A stretch of DNA of 64,000 bases, taken from assembly GCA_010094045.1 (NCBI GenBank), contig ML986633.1, forward strand, positions 59,350-123,349, given 5' to 3'. Below the pieces are notes generated by a model that was not told where the DNA came from, searched no databases, and was given only the letters and a program-made list of their open reading frames with translations. Below are positions 1 to 11,221 of this stretch, in pieces. Numbering within the stretch: the stretch's first letter is position 1; each line of letters begins with the position of its first letter. Source of the stretch: Lojkania enalia (lineage: Eukaryota > Ascomycota > Dothideomycetes > Pleosporales). The translations under genes were made by a program, and so were the position numbers.

Positions 1-232
1 AAGGCACTCTGCAGGATATGCAAACTTCATTAGCGATCGTAGGTCACGTAATCTATCAATACATGCTACGCCGGCCGAATATAAAAATAACCCCTCTTAC
101 TCTTATTCCCTAACACCATCTACCCGCTCTAACAAAAGCATCTACAAGAAGCAAATCAAAATTTAGGATTCACAAAGACCCGATCGTCCGTCGAAGATCA
201 AGGTATGTATAGAATTTTTCGTTGCCAGAACC

Positions 233-2005
233 CTAATCCATTGGATTAATATGAGTCTTGCCCAGACGTAGGGGCTGTGGCCCTTGTATAGGGGTAGCGG
301 CACCAGATCCAGCCTGGGGTGTGCCTAGGCCCGAAAAAGGACTTACTGTGCCACTTGAGGGTACGGGGATCTTTATGTCCTCTGGGCTATCTGGGACGAT
401 GTTGTCGGGGAGATCGGGTATCTTAATGCGTTTTGCGACGTTGTTGTAGCTCGACGGAATGATCTGATCTTGGTGAGCAGAGGATAGTGGGCTATGGAGG
501 GTAGACTTGCCTCGATGATCTCATCACGAGGAAACTCAAGCTTGGGAATGTCTGCGGCATTGCAAGCCATGAGATAGCCATACAGAACGCGCAGAACTGA
601 TTCATGCGCAATGATCAGAAGATCGTTCTCTTCTCTTTCGAGCTCGAGAATAATAGGCTCCATTCGGACAGCAAGATCATGATAGGACTTTTTCATAAAT
701 CAGTGCGGGACCCCACTGTTGCGGACTTGGACCTACTTCTGCTCTTGGATACCTATGATGATACGGATCCGCCTCATGCTTTGCGACCTCCTCAGGAAAC
801 TCTCTCCGGATTCTACCCTCTGACATCTTTTCGCAAACGCCTGGGTTCAACTGACTCATCTGCGACCTCTGCCTTACACGGTATCCTATTGCTGCGAGAG
901 GCTCTGCGGTCTGGACGGTCCGCCGCCTTGTGGATGTCCAAATCGTCAGCGGTTTCAGGGCAGCGTCGGTCGCTCCCTGCTCAATCAATTTTTGCTTTTC
1001 CTCCTCCCGGTACTTGAGAAGCACTTCGCTCATCTTTTTTGCGTAATCATGGCCTTCCGGTGACAAAGATGCGTCTGCCTTGTATGAGTCTTCCTCACGA
1101 GTAGTTCCAGCTCTAGCAAAGTAGGTTTGTCGGGATTTTATGTGCAAATTTAGTAAGTAGAAAACAATTCGTTGCGACAAATAACCAAATGCGCAACTAT
1201 TCACTACCACCCTTTCACCTGCGTTAATCATTTTGATCCAATGTAAGTCGGGCTCTTCCATGGTCTCAAAGTGAGGTATCCGAGCGTTGATTCGTGCAAG
1301 ATAGTCAGCAACTGCATCTTCGTCTTTCCATCCCTGGTAGTCGGGAGACGAGATCTTCACGCGGCGAACATTTTCCTGGATTATGCGCTCGTCAGTGCAG
1401 TGCGACTCAATGAAAACTGTCTGAATGCCATTCTTGGCAAACTCCTTGGCGAGGGATTTACGTCCTGTAGAGATAGCATTGACAGCATCGTAGATGGCGA
1501 CCTGCCCTTTCTCGTGCTCCAGAAAATGGTAGATATCTTCACGGCATTTCTTTAGAATCTTGTTGCGCAGAAGAACAGACTGCGGGGACGCGTTTAAAAA
1601 GAAATAGTCGTCGGGAACTTCATTGCCCGGGCCAAGCGTTGCTCGTCGATAGTCTCCCAAGTGAAATACGTGCGTCTTGACTCCAAGCCAGCGGAGATAG
1701 CGCGCAACAGCAACTGAGGTATGCGTCTTTCCTCGCGCCGGAAGGCCAACCGTGGCGATGACGATACGTCCCGAGTGGAACAGCCGACCGGATTCAGTGC
1801 TATACAATTGTGCAGGAGCCATTTCTTCCTTTTCTGGCAAGTCATGAATGGCATCGACAAACGTACTCGACCGCCGCCTGAAGCGGGGCGAGTTTGCATA
1901 TATTTCTGCAGTCCTGATGGCGGTGGTGGTGAGCACCGTATTCTGCCAATTGGGGTCATGATGCGGGAAGAGCCGGCGGATAGCAACTTACAGTAAGGTA
2001 TCCAT
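233..2005 (-). CDS. 6-phosphofructo-2-kinase with inactive bisphosphatase domain
   Basis: Makes fructose-2,6-bisphosphate, the cytosolic activator of glycolysis. Four exons: 1992-2005, 737-1913, 511-687, 233-463, giving 532 residues. The 14-nt first exon (MDTLL) joins in frame to the main exon; the introns are 78, 49 and 47 bp, and the last is a GC-AG intron (donor GCAAGT at 505-510). The kinase domain carries the P-loop GLPARGKT near residues 61-68, followed by the family motifs HVFHLGDYRR and IYDAVNA. The C-terminal half is a phosphoglycerate-mutase-like bisphosphatase domain, but the catalytic RHG reads RAG (1106-1114), so phosphatase activity should be lost, as in yeast Pfk26-type enzymes; the second histidine (IIAHESV) remains. 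The tail is rich in Pro, Ser and Gly. It is head to head with TOM40. An alternative start is the Met of MAPAQLYS. The family call is very secure. Confidence 0.95.
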
Positions 2006-2618
2006 CTTATCGAAAACTTATAAATCGAACGTCGCAGGAAAAGGAACAGAGAAACTCTAATAAAATGAAAGCAGTAGGTAGTGTTAGCGGCAATCAAGGA
2101 AGTCAGACACAGCTGGGCAGTTGTTGGCTTGTTCAACAATTCATGCCAAACTTCGGAACCGGGGTCTCGGGTGCGATAACGATTCCCGAATTGCGGGACA
2201 AGTTCCAATGGGACAAGCCGGGGTAGGGTAATAGGTAGCGCGGTCCAGTTTCGCAGCGACGACAACGCCAAAGCAGAGCCGGTCGCGTGAGGGTATTAGG
2301 GCGTGAAGATGCTGCGAGCGAGAGAATTGGGGCCGGTCAAGGGAAAAAGAAAGCTGGCGGCGTCATATCACAATGAGCCTTGCCCAGACGCGGCGGAGCT
2401 ATAGCCGGGCCGACGGCTTGGCGTTTATGTCATCCGCAGCTCTTGGCGCGCGCTCCTTGAGAAAAGTTCACGCAGCGAGGACCAGCAGTAGCCATCCCGT
2501 CATCCCCTGCCCTCGCCCATTGCCCGTTGCGGATCTGCTTTCCATTCCATTACCCATTCTTCTGCTGCAGGCTCGCTTCGAGGCTTTCCTAATCTTTTAA
2601 TTTCCATTTTTTTACGTT
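2006..2618. promoter_or_regulatory. Divergent intergenic region, PFK2-type gene / TOM40
   Basis: The 613 bp between the two start codons must hold both promoters and 5' leaders. The stretch just before TOM40 is pyrimidine-rich, as is common upstream of fungal starts. I see no clear TATA box or palindromic operator. Confidence 0.5.
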
Positions 2619-3781
2619 ATGGAGCTCGAGAAGGAGCGCGCCATGTCCGACCTCTTCACCCAGAACCCCGTCGTCGCGAAGCTGCGAGATGTGTATACAT
2701 CGTTCCAGGAGAGGAGAGAGGCATTGGGGTTGACGAATCCGGGCACAGTCGAGAACATCGCGAAGGAGGTGCAGCGCGATGTTTTCCTGAACAACCTGAG
2801 CTTCTCGGGTCTGCGTGCCGACCTCACCAAGGCTTTCGGCGTCGCTCCGCTCTTTCAGGTCTCTCATGCCCTGTCTATGGGGTCGCAGAACCAGCCACCA
2901 TACACATATGCTGCACTCTATGGGTCGCCGCGGGTCAGTATAGTATTTCCTGGCCGCCACAAGCCTATCGTTGACATGCCCAGGTCTTCCTCCAAGCCAA
3001 TGTCGATAATGACCTCTCCTTCTCCGGCCGTTTCAACTACCGCTGGACCAGTGCCTTGGTTACAAAGACTTCAGTGCAGCTCACCTCGCAGGGTAACATG
3101 ATCTCGTTGGAGAACGACTACACGGGCACAGACTTCTCAGCCTCCCTCAAGGCCCTCAATCCCTCAATACTCGATGGCGGTGTGACGGGTATGATTATGG
3201 GCAGCTATCTACAGGCCGTTACACCGCGTCTGTCTCTCGGTCTTGACACCTTCTGGAACCGCCCTGCCATGGCGTATCCACCTGAGCTCAATATCTCATA
3301 CGCGGCAAGATACAAGACCGCTGACTGGATAGCTAGTGCACAGTTCCTTGCTGCGGGCGGCATTGAGGCTTCGTACTGGCGAAAGCTGTCCGATAAAGTT
3401 GAGACGGGTATCAATCTCAACCTACAGTTTGCCGGAATCGGTCCCAATGGACCCATGGGCGGCCTGAAGAAGGAGGGCACTGTTACCATTGGGGCGAAGT
3501 ACGACTTCCGAGCGTCTTCATTCCGCGCACAAATAGACAACCAGGGCAAAGTGGGCTGTTTGTTGGAGAGGGTGGTGGCACCGCCAATTCGTGTCACATT
3601 CTCTGGGGAGATTGATCACAAGCAGGTGCGTGGACTAATAATCAAACAGTTTCCGCCCATCACTGACTTCTCGTAGAACGCCGCCAAACTCGGCCTCGCA
3701 GTCTCCATAGACGCGGCAGATCAGGAAGTAATGGAGCAGCAGGAGAAGGTGGGCGCTGATGTGCCGCCCATCCCCTTCTAA
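2619..3781 (+). CDS. TOM40: Mitochondrial import receptor subunit TOM40
   Basis: Beta-barrel pore of the translocase of the outer mitochondrial membrane, through which nearly all nuclear-encoded mitochondrial proteins pass. Three exons: 2619-2933, 2984-3625, 3677-3781 (introns 50 and 51 bp), 353 residues, close to the usual fungal length. Recognisable Tom40 signatures include [15 protein letters not shown], the N-terminal helix that precedes the barrel; [47 protein letters not shown]; and the terminal VSIDAADQE. The C-terminus ends in IPF as in other fungal Tom40 proteins. A second Met at 2643 (MSDLFTQNP) could be the true start. TOM22 lies convergently 600 bp downstream. Confidence 0.96.
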
Positions 3782-4377
3782 AGCCCTCTATTAATCGCCT
3801 CATCCTGTGATAGCCTCCTCTCAGATGTATTCGAAAATAATCGACTATAACTTTTCCCTTCGCTGTATTACCACATTTTTGAAGCGGGCGGCTGTGCCTC
3901 GCTTCTCAAAAGCGCCGGTTTTCCTTTTCATCATACCGGCGGTTGGGTACGGTACTGCACGAATAGACTTCCCATACGTCATATTCTCGCGAGTTTTGGC
4001 AATTTTTCCGTTCTGGCGCATGTACTTGAGTCTAATGGGCTACGGCTTTGGTAGAATCAGGGGGCCCGCTGAGTCGTCGATGATAATGAACGGCTTGATG
4101 TATATATAGTTGCATGGGAACGTTAAAAATTTACTCCGCTTGTGCATTGATGAGAACTAGATTTTGTGGCGCCTGAATATGGCAATTGTGATGAATACAT
4201 TATCGAAAGAGTCGAGAAACCTAAATGTACATTTGCTTCTGCAGAAATAACGCCTTGCGCGATGTGCAACAGTCCCATGCCATCTCGTCCCATATCCCTC
4301 CTTTCTCTATAATGAAACATTGTACAAGAAGTCGCTGCCAAAGGGCAAAACATAGACTCCGCGAGCCGAAATCGATT
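3782..4377. other. Convergent intergenic region TOM40/TOM22
   Basis: About 600 bp shared by the 3' ends of TOM40 and TOM22. AT-rich in its second half. Small open frames here have no coding character; no hairpin terminator is expected in a fungus and none stands out. Confidence 0.4.
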
Positions 4378-4972
4378 TTACAAGGCGGGTTTGGCTCCCT
4401 GCGGCATCCCTGGTGTCGCGCCAGGTGTCATGAACTATTGCGAATCAGTGTATATCCCTTCATAAATCTCCTAATAGCAATCGGATCCAGCATTCCCGCA
4501 ATTCGATACCACAATCCATCAAAACCGAGCGGAATTATGCACTCACCTCGTTAGCCCGCTGCTGTTGCTGCATCTCCCGCTCCATCTCCGCCAACTGCTG
4601 CTCCTCGCTATACGCCAACGCCCAAGGCACGCCGAGCAACAGAGCGCTCGTGCTCACGACCCAGAGTGTCTTGCCGCCATACGACAAGCCTGTTTTCAGC
4701 CACGAAGACGCCGAGTTGAATTTTGAGGACAGGGAGCGCCGATACGAGGGCGGAATGATGTCTTGTAGGGCAGCGATCCGCTCGTAGAGGGTTTCGTCGG
4801 GGGCGAAGGATACGACGGAGGAAGCATCAGACTCTGGTCACTCGTTAAAAGGGGGATTTAGGATAGAGAGTGGAGAAGACGTACCGCTGTCGGTGTCCCA
4901 GTCGTCTTCGTCCTGTGGTCCTTCTTGGGTGCGGAGGAACTCCTCGTCGACGACTTCTTCGAGTTTGACCAT
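4378..4972 (-). CDS. TOM22: Mitochondrial import receptor subunit TOM22
   Basis: Central receptor and organiser of the TOM complex; it is tail-inserted in the outer mitochondrial membrane and binds presequences through an acidic cytosolic domain. Three exons: 4885-4972, 4547-4833, 4378-4434 (introns 51 and 112 bp), 143 residues. The N-terminus MVKLEEVVDEEF and the acidic run EDDWDTD are typical; next come DETLYERIAALQDIIPP, a single membrane span around WVVSTSALLLGVPWALAY, and a Gln-rich intermembrane tail ending PGATPGMPQGAKPAL. The third exon encodes only 18 residues, but its reading frame and sequence match the fungal Tom22 C-terminus. Convergent with TOM40. Confidence 0.95.
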
Positions 4973-5896
4973 TGTATATGCGCTATGTAAATGCGAAGGA
5001 TTTAGAATGGAGGAGTTGAAGAGGCCGCAGCGAAAGTTTGGATGAGACGATGAGGTTGTAAGGAGAGCACGTTGATGATGGATGGTGTTGAACTTTTCGA
5101 GCTTGGGCCAGGTACAGGGATGGCGGCCGAGGGCTTGGCAGACGTACTGGCTCAGTGTGGGTATGGTGGTCCTATCACTTGTTAACGGATGTGGTAAGGC
5201 CTGGTTTCCATAGATTCAATTCTAGGAAGCCATTAATGTATTTCGAGCTTCGGGATACTTTCTGTTGTAAATTAAAAGTTTGTGCAACCTAACGACTATT
5301 AGTCCGTTCTCGACAGGAACCTTTCCAAGTTAGGAGGTTTGGCTTTATAGACGCTTGACGAGTGTTCAAAATGAGGCTCGTTTAGCCAAATGGAGAGTAT
5401 GTGAAGATTTATCTTTCCGTCTTGTTAGCGCATAATTACAGTCAATTCGTTTTCAGTATAGAAGTATCATCACGTGGTCCTGCATGCGGACTTCCTTGTA
5501 GGCCCCATTTTATCATTAAAAGAAGGAACATGGCAAGTGCGAGCTTAATAGTTATTACCTCTACTGGCCATAATGATAGAATATTCTCCTTGAAGGTCCC
5601 TTAAACCTGTCCTAGTACATAGTCTTATTTTAAATACACTCGCACATCGCTATATCCCACACCGCATATTGCTTTATAGATTGATTGGCTAGAGAAAAAA
5701 GAGCGGAAAATCAAGGCCTACATGATAGATTTAAAGTTCAATAATCGATGTCTCACCAGAGGCATTTTCTGACCCATATGTCCCTTTCGAAGAAGCTCTA
5801 ATACTCTAGCAATACCCGGGCTCCTCTCTGCCAAGCACAATCTCTCAGTATTGGAAATAAATCCCTCCTCCTCCGTTACCATCATCAAATCATTCG
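4973..5896. other. Intergenic region upstream of TOM22
   Basis: Must include the TOM22 promoter at its left end. The rest is AT-rich with short open frames only; the 67-codon frame at 5401-5604 has no recognisable features. No repeats seen. Confidence 0.4.
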
Positions 5897-6304
5897 ATGG
5901 CTCTTACCGCCCGAAACCAGCCATATGGTGAGGAGCACAGGATTTATCAATCAACCGGATTTCTTCGCCTCTCGCATTGCAAATGTAGGCCGACTCTACC
6001 TTTCTCTAATCCTGCACTTAGAGACTAACATGACCTAGGTTTGGCACCATTCGTCTACCAAGGCTTCGAGAATCCCACAGTTCTGGTGGGCAGGAACAAA
6101 GACCAAGACAATTTTGATGCGGCAGTCGTGACACACGACTTCGCCGAGATGGTCCCAAATCTAGAAAAGGGAGAAATTCTCGAACCCTGCGTTGAGGTTC
6201 TTAGTAAGATTCATGAAACACGTAGTCACTTAGAGGCGTTGAAGAAGCTGGTTGTTGGATTGGAAGTTGAGGCTGGTCGGATTTTGGCTGAGGCGAATGG
6301 GTAA
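5897..6304 (+). CDS. Hypothetical small protein, two exons (gene A)
   Basis: Not recognised. Exon 1 (5897-5927) encodes MALTARNQPY; a 111-bp intron with donor GTGAGG and acceptor CTAG ends at 6038; exon 2 is 6039-6304. The join is in frame and gives 98 residues. The protein is soluble-looking, acidic to neutral, and ends with a helical Leu/Lys-rich stretch (LEALKKLVVGLEVEAGRIL). Its layout, with a very short first exon and a phase-1 intron, is repeated by two further small genes at 7,517 and 10,163. Its C-terminal helix has weak similarity to ELKKFLVDPERRVGAML of the 7,517 gene. Expression is unproven. Confidence 0.5.
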
Positions 6305-7516
6305 TAGCCCGATACTATAGAGAATGTGGGGGAAACGCAATCAACGGCATAGAGCATGGGAGAATGAAGCTAAGAAAGAATCCAGGATGGCAAAGAAGAA
6401 TAAGAAGAAGGGGATGGTGAACGGAGGAAGATATGATTTAGGAGTTATTGGGGAAATTGTGTGGAAGTCTTAAGTGATATAGATTATTTGCTTTCATATA
6501 CTCTAGAGAAATTGAAGCCGAGCTGTTATAGGAATAGAGAAGAAAGGAAGATTTGTGAGATATCACGGTGGAAGGCATCCTTGAAGATAAGTGGTGAGCA
6601 CGTATTTGCTCTCAGAAATATCCATGTATCATCTCCTAATGGGTATCTACTCCGTAGGAACATGAAAATTCATGGAAATGGGGACCGAGAAAGAGTGTTG
6701 GAGATTATGACAAAGGATGTGCAGGGGAGGCAGGGAAAACAAGTACCTTCTCAAGAGCTATGTTACAAATTTGAAATATATATGTAGGATATGGGCGGGA
6801 TACATAATTTGTTCATTTGGCCAACTGTTTTCGGAATATCAAATAGACATGGGCGTTCGCCAAACACATGTTGTTTGAAAAATGAAAACGCACGACCCCT
6901 GAACTCTTTCTGAAGGATGTTAATTGATCATGGGATATGATGTCAACTACATTGGAAGAAAGTTAGTATGATAACATGTGGGCTTAGCAGCCTGAATCAG
7001 CAAATATTCTGAGGTCTGGCACGGTTCTTCGAGAGCTGTTACTGTCACGTTTTTCTACTATCCTATTATAATTAGTCTGTTTTCAGGTCTATACAGTCTC
7101 GCCATTGCCAGCCTCTAGCTAGTCAGGCCACTTAACCTCCTTCAATACATCAATATTTGCCTCAGCAATTGATGCTGCCTGATACGCGACAGATACCACT
7201 GCCAAGAAGTTTGACCCTGTATGTACCCAAGGTCCTTGAAAGCACTAAACCGTCGGGCCTTTATGATATCTTACATTTCGGATTTGTTTTCATGTCGACG
7301 GGCTTCTTAGATAGGCTGTCGTAAAAAGCTTAGGGGTCCAGCAGAATTTGATGTTGAGAATCGAGAAAGTTTTTAGGAGCAGTCACATACAATTCCTTCA
7401 GCAACATATTTAAAGTTTTTTGTTACTAAGGCGAACTTTCCTTGTCCAAATATATCGATCAGCCTAGGGTACGACAGTTCTATATCTAGCTAGCCGTTGC
7501 TACTCAAATCATCAAC
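6305..7516. other. AT-rich intergenic region
   Basis: No gene supported. The 108-codon frame at 6461-6787 begins with a non-ATG codon and has no recognisable domain. Purine-rich (GAAGAA/GGA) tract at about 6360-6440. Confidence 0.35.
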
Positions 7517-7944
7517 ATGGCAACACCGACAGGCCTAGGGTCCATAGGCTACATAGACTTTATCGCCTTCAAACTTTGGGAGAGTAAGATTGGCCATCCC
7601 ACCCATTCGACTTCCTCTTACCTACGCCTAACTAGCACTACGTAGAGGTCGAGCAGTTTGTCTACGGAAATGCAAAATTTGTGATAAGAAGAGATAATGC
7701 TAGTGCCAAATGGATCGCAGCACTTACCACTAGTGAAAACAAATGCGGGGAAGATGAAATTACCGCCTTCTTGAGTCACGCAAATAAGGTGGATTCACGC
7801 TCCAGAGAGTTGAAGAAGTTCCTAGTGGATCCTGAAAGGAGAGTTGGCGCTATGTTACATGGAGGCGATGAAGATGACTATGAATCCCAAATCGGTAGAC
7901 TACTGTGGTTGGTCAGCGCAAGATCTCCTTCTGGTGTCCATTAG
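7517..7944 (+). CDS. Hypothetical small protein, two exons (gene B)
   Basis: Not recognised. Exon 1 7517-7583 and exon 2 7646-7944 are separated by a 62-bp intron (donor GTAAGA, acceptor CGTAG); the join closes in frame at 121 residues. It begins MATPTGLGSIGYIDFIAFKLW, continues through FVYGNAKFVIRRDNASAKW, and has a C-terminal helical, charged part (SRELKKFLVDPERRVGAML) followed by an acidic patch. No signal peptide or membrane span. Same small-exon, phase-1-intron layout as genes A and C. It may be a lineage-specific gene or part of a decaying family. Confidence 0.45.
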
Positions 7945-8129
7945 GAGTGCATTAGTGCCGTCATTTGAGTGATCCGACTAGTTGAGTAGATTCTCGATGT
8001 CGGACTAATATTCTACGTTGCAAACGGGTTAGACGCCGACGGGCCCTTGACGCGAACTTGACGTGCATCAAAGGGCGCATTCCAGCAGTTGTTATCCCTT
8101 CTCTGCCCCTCTTTAGAGAATAGGCCATA

Positions 8130-8396
8130 ATGTCCATTGGTTCTGCCATCGCTAAATTCGCGAACGCCTGCGACGATCTCTCTCAGTACAATATCTTGGT
8201 TGATGATGATAGAGAGCTTCAAAGAATCATCAACTGGGAATATACATCAACGGTGCCACCGTGGAAGGCAGCCCAATTTCCACAATTTCTAGAAGGGAGC
8301 CGACGTGAGACGAAACCGACGAGGGAGGCCTACTCAGCTAATGAAGGAAGAGATAATCTACTTCAGATATATTTACTCAAGTACGAGCACATATAA
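8130..8396 (+). CDS. Possible small single-exon protein
   Basis: An 88-codon frame with an ATG start (MSIGSAIAKFANACDDLSQY...). Not recognised; hydrophilic and without a signal peptide. It lies between gene B and a transposon relic, so it could be a real small gene, a 3' fragment of something larger, or chance. Confidence 0.25.
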   Translation: MSIGSAIAKFANACDDLSQYNILVDDDRELQRIINWEYTSTVPPWKAAQFPQFLEGSRRETKPTREAYSANEGRDNLLQIYLLKYEHI

Positions 8397-8629
8397 CTTA
8401 GAGGAGTATTTACAAGAGCTATAAAGGAAGCAGATCCGGCCTAGGTGCGCATGTTTTGAAGCTGTAGAAAGCAAGTCGATTTTAATGTTGCTATCTAAAA
8501 CATTGACCCCCACAACCTTATCAGGGAAAGGATTAAATATTTAGATGAACTAGAGAAATGTAAAGAGCCGACGAGTTTAGTCACCCGCCTTCAATAATAA
8601 GTCCACATTATGCAAAGTTAAAGAGCATG

Positions 8630-9440
8630 CTCTAAACGTTATCGAAGATTACAAGCTAAGGCATCTTAACATGTACATAGATGCATCGGTTCGCAACGGC
8701 TGGGCAGGAATAGGCGTGTACGCTACGCCATCTAAGGCAAGAGTTCTCAAACTGGTGGGAAGCTTTGAATAAGCCGACTCTTACCTTACGGAGCTCCTTG
8801 CAATTAGCAAGGTAGCCCATTGGCTGTGGAAATCATTATGTATAGCTGTTGATCAAGGCGGCTCCCCGATACACGCCTCAAGAATTATTTCCGACTCATA
8901 GTCGGCGCTGTAGTCAATACGCAGCTGGTGAGCGGGAACTACCCAGAGGGCTGGTAATCCATAGCATATTGTGAAGTAGGCTTTGAAAAGGGAGACGATA
9001 ACAATAGGACCACTTCCGTCCGGAATGTTAAATACCAGTAAGCTCATGAAGAAGACTGACGCAACACTCCGCCTCAGCAAGGCTACAGGATTATACTAGC
9101 AGCTGGTCAGCTCTAGAGCTGCCATGTTCATGCAGCTAAGGACCAGCAAGTGCTATTGAAGAATACCCCCACAAGATCAAAGAATGTGAGCTCACAGAAC
9201 CAATACTTCACCTCATCCTCTCCTATAGGAGGTGGGTACAAGAGCGAGGTTAAGGCAACAACCTAGAAACTGATTGGTAGACCTATCCTATGCATTAGGA
9301 GACATGGAGGAAGCAGTAACATCGACCACCCAATAGAGTGATGGAAGCCAAATATTTGCGTGGTGAGAGCCACCATCCAAGTCGCCGAAGACGCTGGTCG
9401 TTTGCACCCAAGTGGGCAACACGCAGAAAGCACAAACCCC
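8630..9440 (+). mobile_element. LINE (non-LTR retrotransposon) ORF2 3' relic: RNase H and C-terminal domain
   Basis: Translation of the plus strand gives a recognisable RNase H: YIDASVRNGWAGIGVYA, then ADSYLTELLAI, then RIISDS*SAL*SI (first Asp, Glu and second Asp motifs). Further on, after frame changes, come the LINE C-terminal motifs RAAMFMQLRT, YPHKIKECE (remains of the Cys-His box), YRRWVQER and VRATIQVAEDAGRL. Stops replace Gln or Arg codons (TAA, TAG, TGA), as expected from C-to-T mutation. This is the ORF2 end of a Tad/I-type fungal LINE. The reverse transcriptase part is not visible to the left, so the copy is 5'-truncated. Confidence 0.75.
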
Positions 9441-10162
9441 AATCGTAACGCCCGTTTAGTCCTGAGGAACCCCTCCACATCTCCTAAACGGATACAGTGC
9501 TGGCATTCTCGACGTGTGCCTCCACTAGTGTATCGCCGATTAAGAAGCGTACAACGCTAGAAGCCTTGTGGACACGAAGTCAAAAGAAATACTCCCCGGT
9601 TCGCCCTCAAAACCCGATGCGCCATAATTGGACAGTAATGTATCGGTTTCCTTTATTTCCTTGGTTAAGCGATACATGGTCATAATGGAATACATACATG
9701 CATGCACGCAGAGATGGAGTGTTTTGGTGGTAGTAGTTAAGGTAGTAGATGAGAAAATGGGGGGGGGGGGGAATAGATTCTAAGGATGATGAAGGCAGAA
9801 TAAGCACCGGACTCAAATAAAAAGAAAAAGAAGAAGAGAAGGAAGAGGGGCCGAAAGGAATGGGGATGGATTAGAAGACTTTGGAATTCCTGAATTGTGA
9901 ACTTAATTTTGGCTCTAGTTCGAATTGAAGAGGTTAAACCCTCACCAAGTATGTGACGGGTTTCATAATCGGTCATGTGTTTGCGATAACTTTGGCGAAG
10001 AAATACAGCAAGTGTCAACAAAAACTTGGCCTGCCGGCTCTGCGCATGCGCTACAAACTGTTTGCGGTTCGTTCAGGCCATACCCTCTTATAGCTGGGTA
10101 TATGGTGCCTCTGAAATATCTCATTCACGAAGGACATTTAAATCAACCTTCCATATACTGCT
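9441..10162. other. Gene-free stretch with homopolymer tract
   Basis: Includes what is probably the 3' untranslated part of the LINE relic, a 13-base G run (9759-9771) and a following purine-rich AAAGAAAAAGAAGAAGAG tract. No supported gene; the 94-codon and 108-codon frames here have no coding character. Confidence 0.4.
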
Positions 10163-10512
10163 ATGAACTCCCAAGCTATCCAAGAACTCAGTATGCTGAA
10201 GCATTTGATCAAAGGTACATCCCCAAATTGCTATTCCCATTTTGTTTCTAATCACCCGCAGACACGGCAGCAATCTGTCTCCAAAAACAACCGACAGATC
10301 TGACAATTTCTTGCACACAGAAGCCTTCTAATACTACCAGAGGCAGAACAATCTGGCTCGCCGGCGTGTTCTTTTGGGAGCATAATCAGCACCAGTGTCT
10401 AGCGCAAGTTGGGCAAGAAGCCGGGGAAGAATTCAGGTCAAGGAGGGACGCTTATTTGGCATTATTGGAGGCGCTTGAGGAGGAGATATTCAAGAGGAGG
10501 ATCTTCGATTAG
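10163..10512 (+). CDS. Hypothetical small protein, two exons (gene C)
   Basis: Not recognised. Exon 1 10163-10214 (MNSQAIQELSMLKHLIK) and exon 2 10262-10512 join across a 47-bp intron with donor GTACAT, branch-like CTAAT and acceptor CGCAG. The product has 100 residues. The C-terminal half is strongly helical and charged (EEFRSRRDAYLALLEALEEEIFKRR). No signal peptide. Shares the short first exon and phase-1 intron with genes A and B. Confidence 0.5.
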
Positions 10513-10755
10513 GGGGATGATATGTGATAGGAAAAGGGGGATGTGAGGTGGAAATTGCTTGACAGAAGGTACTTCATTGGTATGGGTTGGGAAGGAGTGG
10601 GCATGATAATGTAGAGCATTTATTCCATACAAAGGGACATTATATCATGCTGGCCCGAAAACAATCCGAAAATCCAAAGATCTGATTTGCTGAGAGTTGA
10701 GTTCTATGGTATTGGAGTCTCACCAAGCCTTCCACTATCCCCGATTCGCACTTCA

Positions 10756-10763
10756 TCACGTGA
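10756..10763. promoter_or_regulatory. TCACGTGA palindrome (E-box) upstream of heme-oxygenase-like gene
   Basis: A perfect 8-bp palindrome containing CACGTG, the core bound by fungal bHLH factors (Cbf1, Pho4 or SREBP type). It is 459 bp upstream of the start at 11,222. A regulatory role is inference. The rest of 10513-11221 is an unremarkable promoter-length region. Confidence 0.3.
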
Positions 10764-11221
10764 CCCAACATCACTATCTGCTCTGCTCTTCACTGTGCGT
10801 CTACCCCTGTACGTGCAAGTCAGCCCCGCATCAGGCGTAGAGTGCCCTCTCGTTCATCCTCTCATTTCTCCCACATTTCGCAACGAGGTCATCCTTCCCT
10901 TCCACGCCGCGCAAACGGGAACAGAAGTGAAACCCCTGTCCTCATGGATTGCATCATCTGGCGCGGTCACCATCGGCGGCAGGCCGACGACCTCCGACGA
11001 GTAGCGCTAGAGGGAGCAAATCTAAGCAAACCGCGCCAGGCGCTACACAGTCACTTCCCTCCTTAAAAGTCACCAGGCTGCAAAATTTAGAGGCGCCGAG
11101 GTCGCGTGAATCGTGCTGCGGCGCGAGGATGTGGTAGCCTGGTAGACGACCCTTATACATACCTACAACACCGCATCACCTCTACGTATCTTATCGCGAC
11201 TTTACTAGAAATCTAGGAACC

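Noticed and set aside
604..1017. Plus-strand 137-codon frame
   Set aside because: Antisense shadow of the PFK2-type gene; no domain.
9759..9771. G13 run as a possible assembly gap or telomere-like repeat
   Set aside because: A simple homopolymer; similar G runs occur at 16,874-16,883 and 19,720-19,728 and no TTAGGG units are present.
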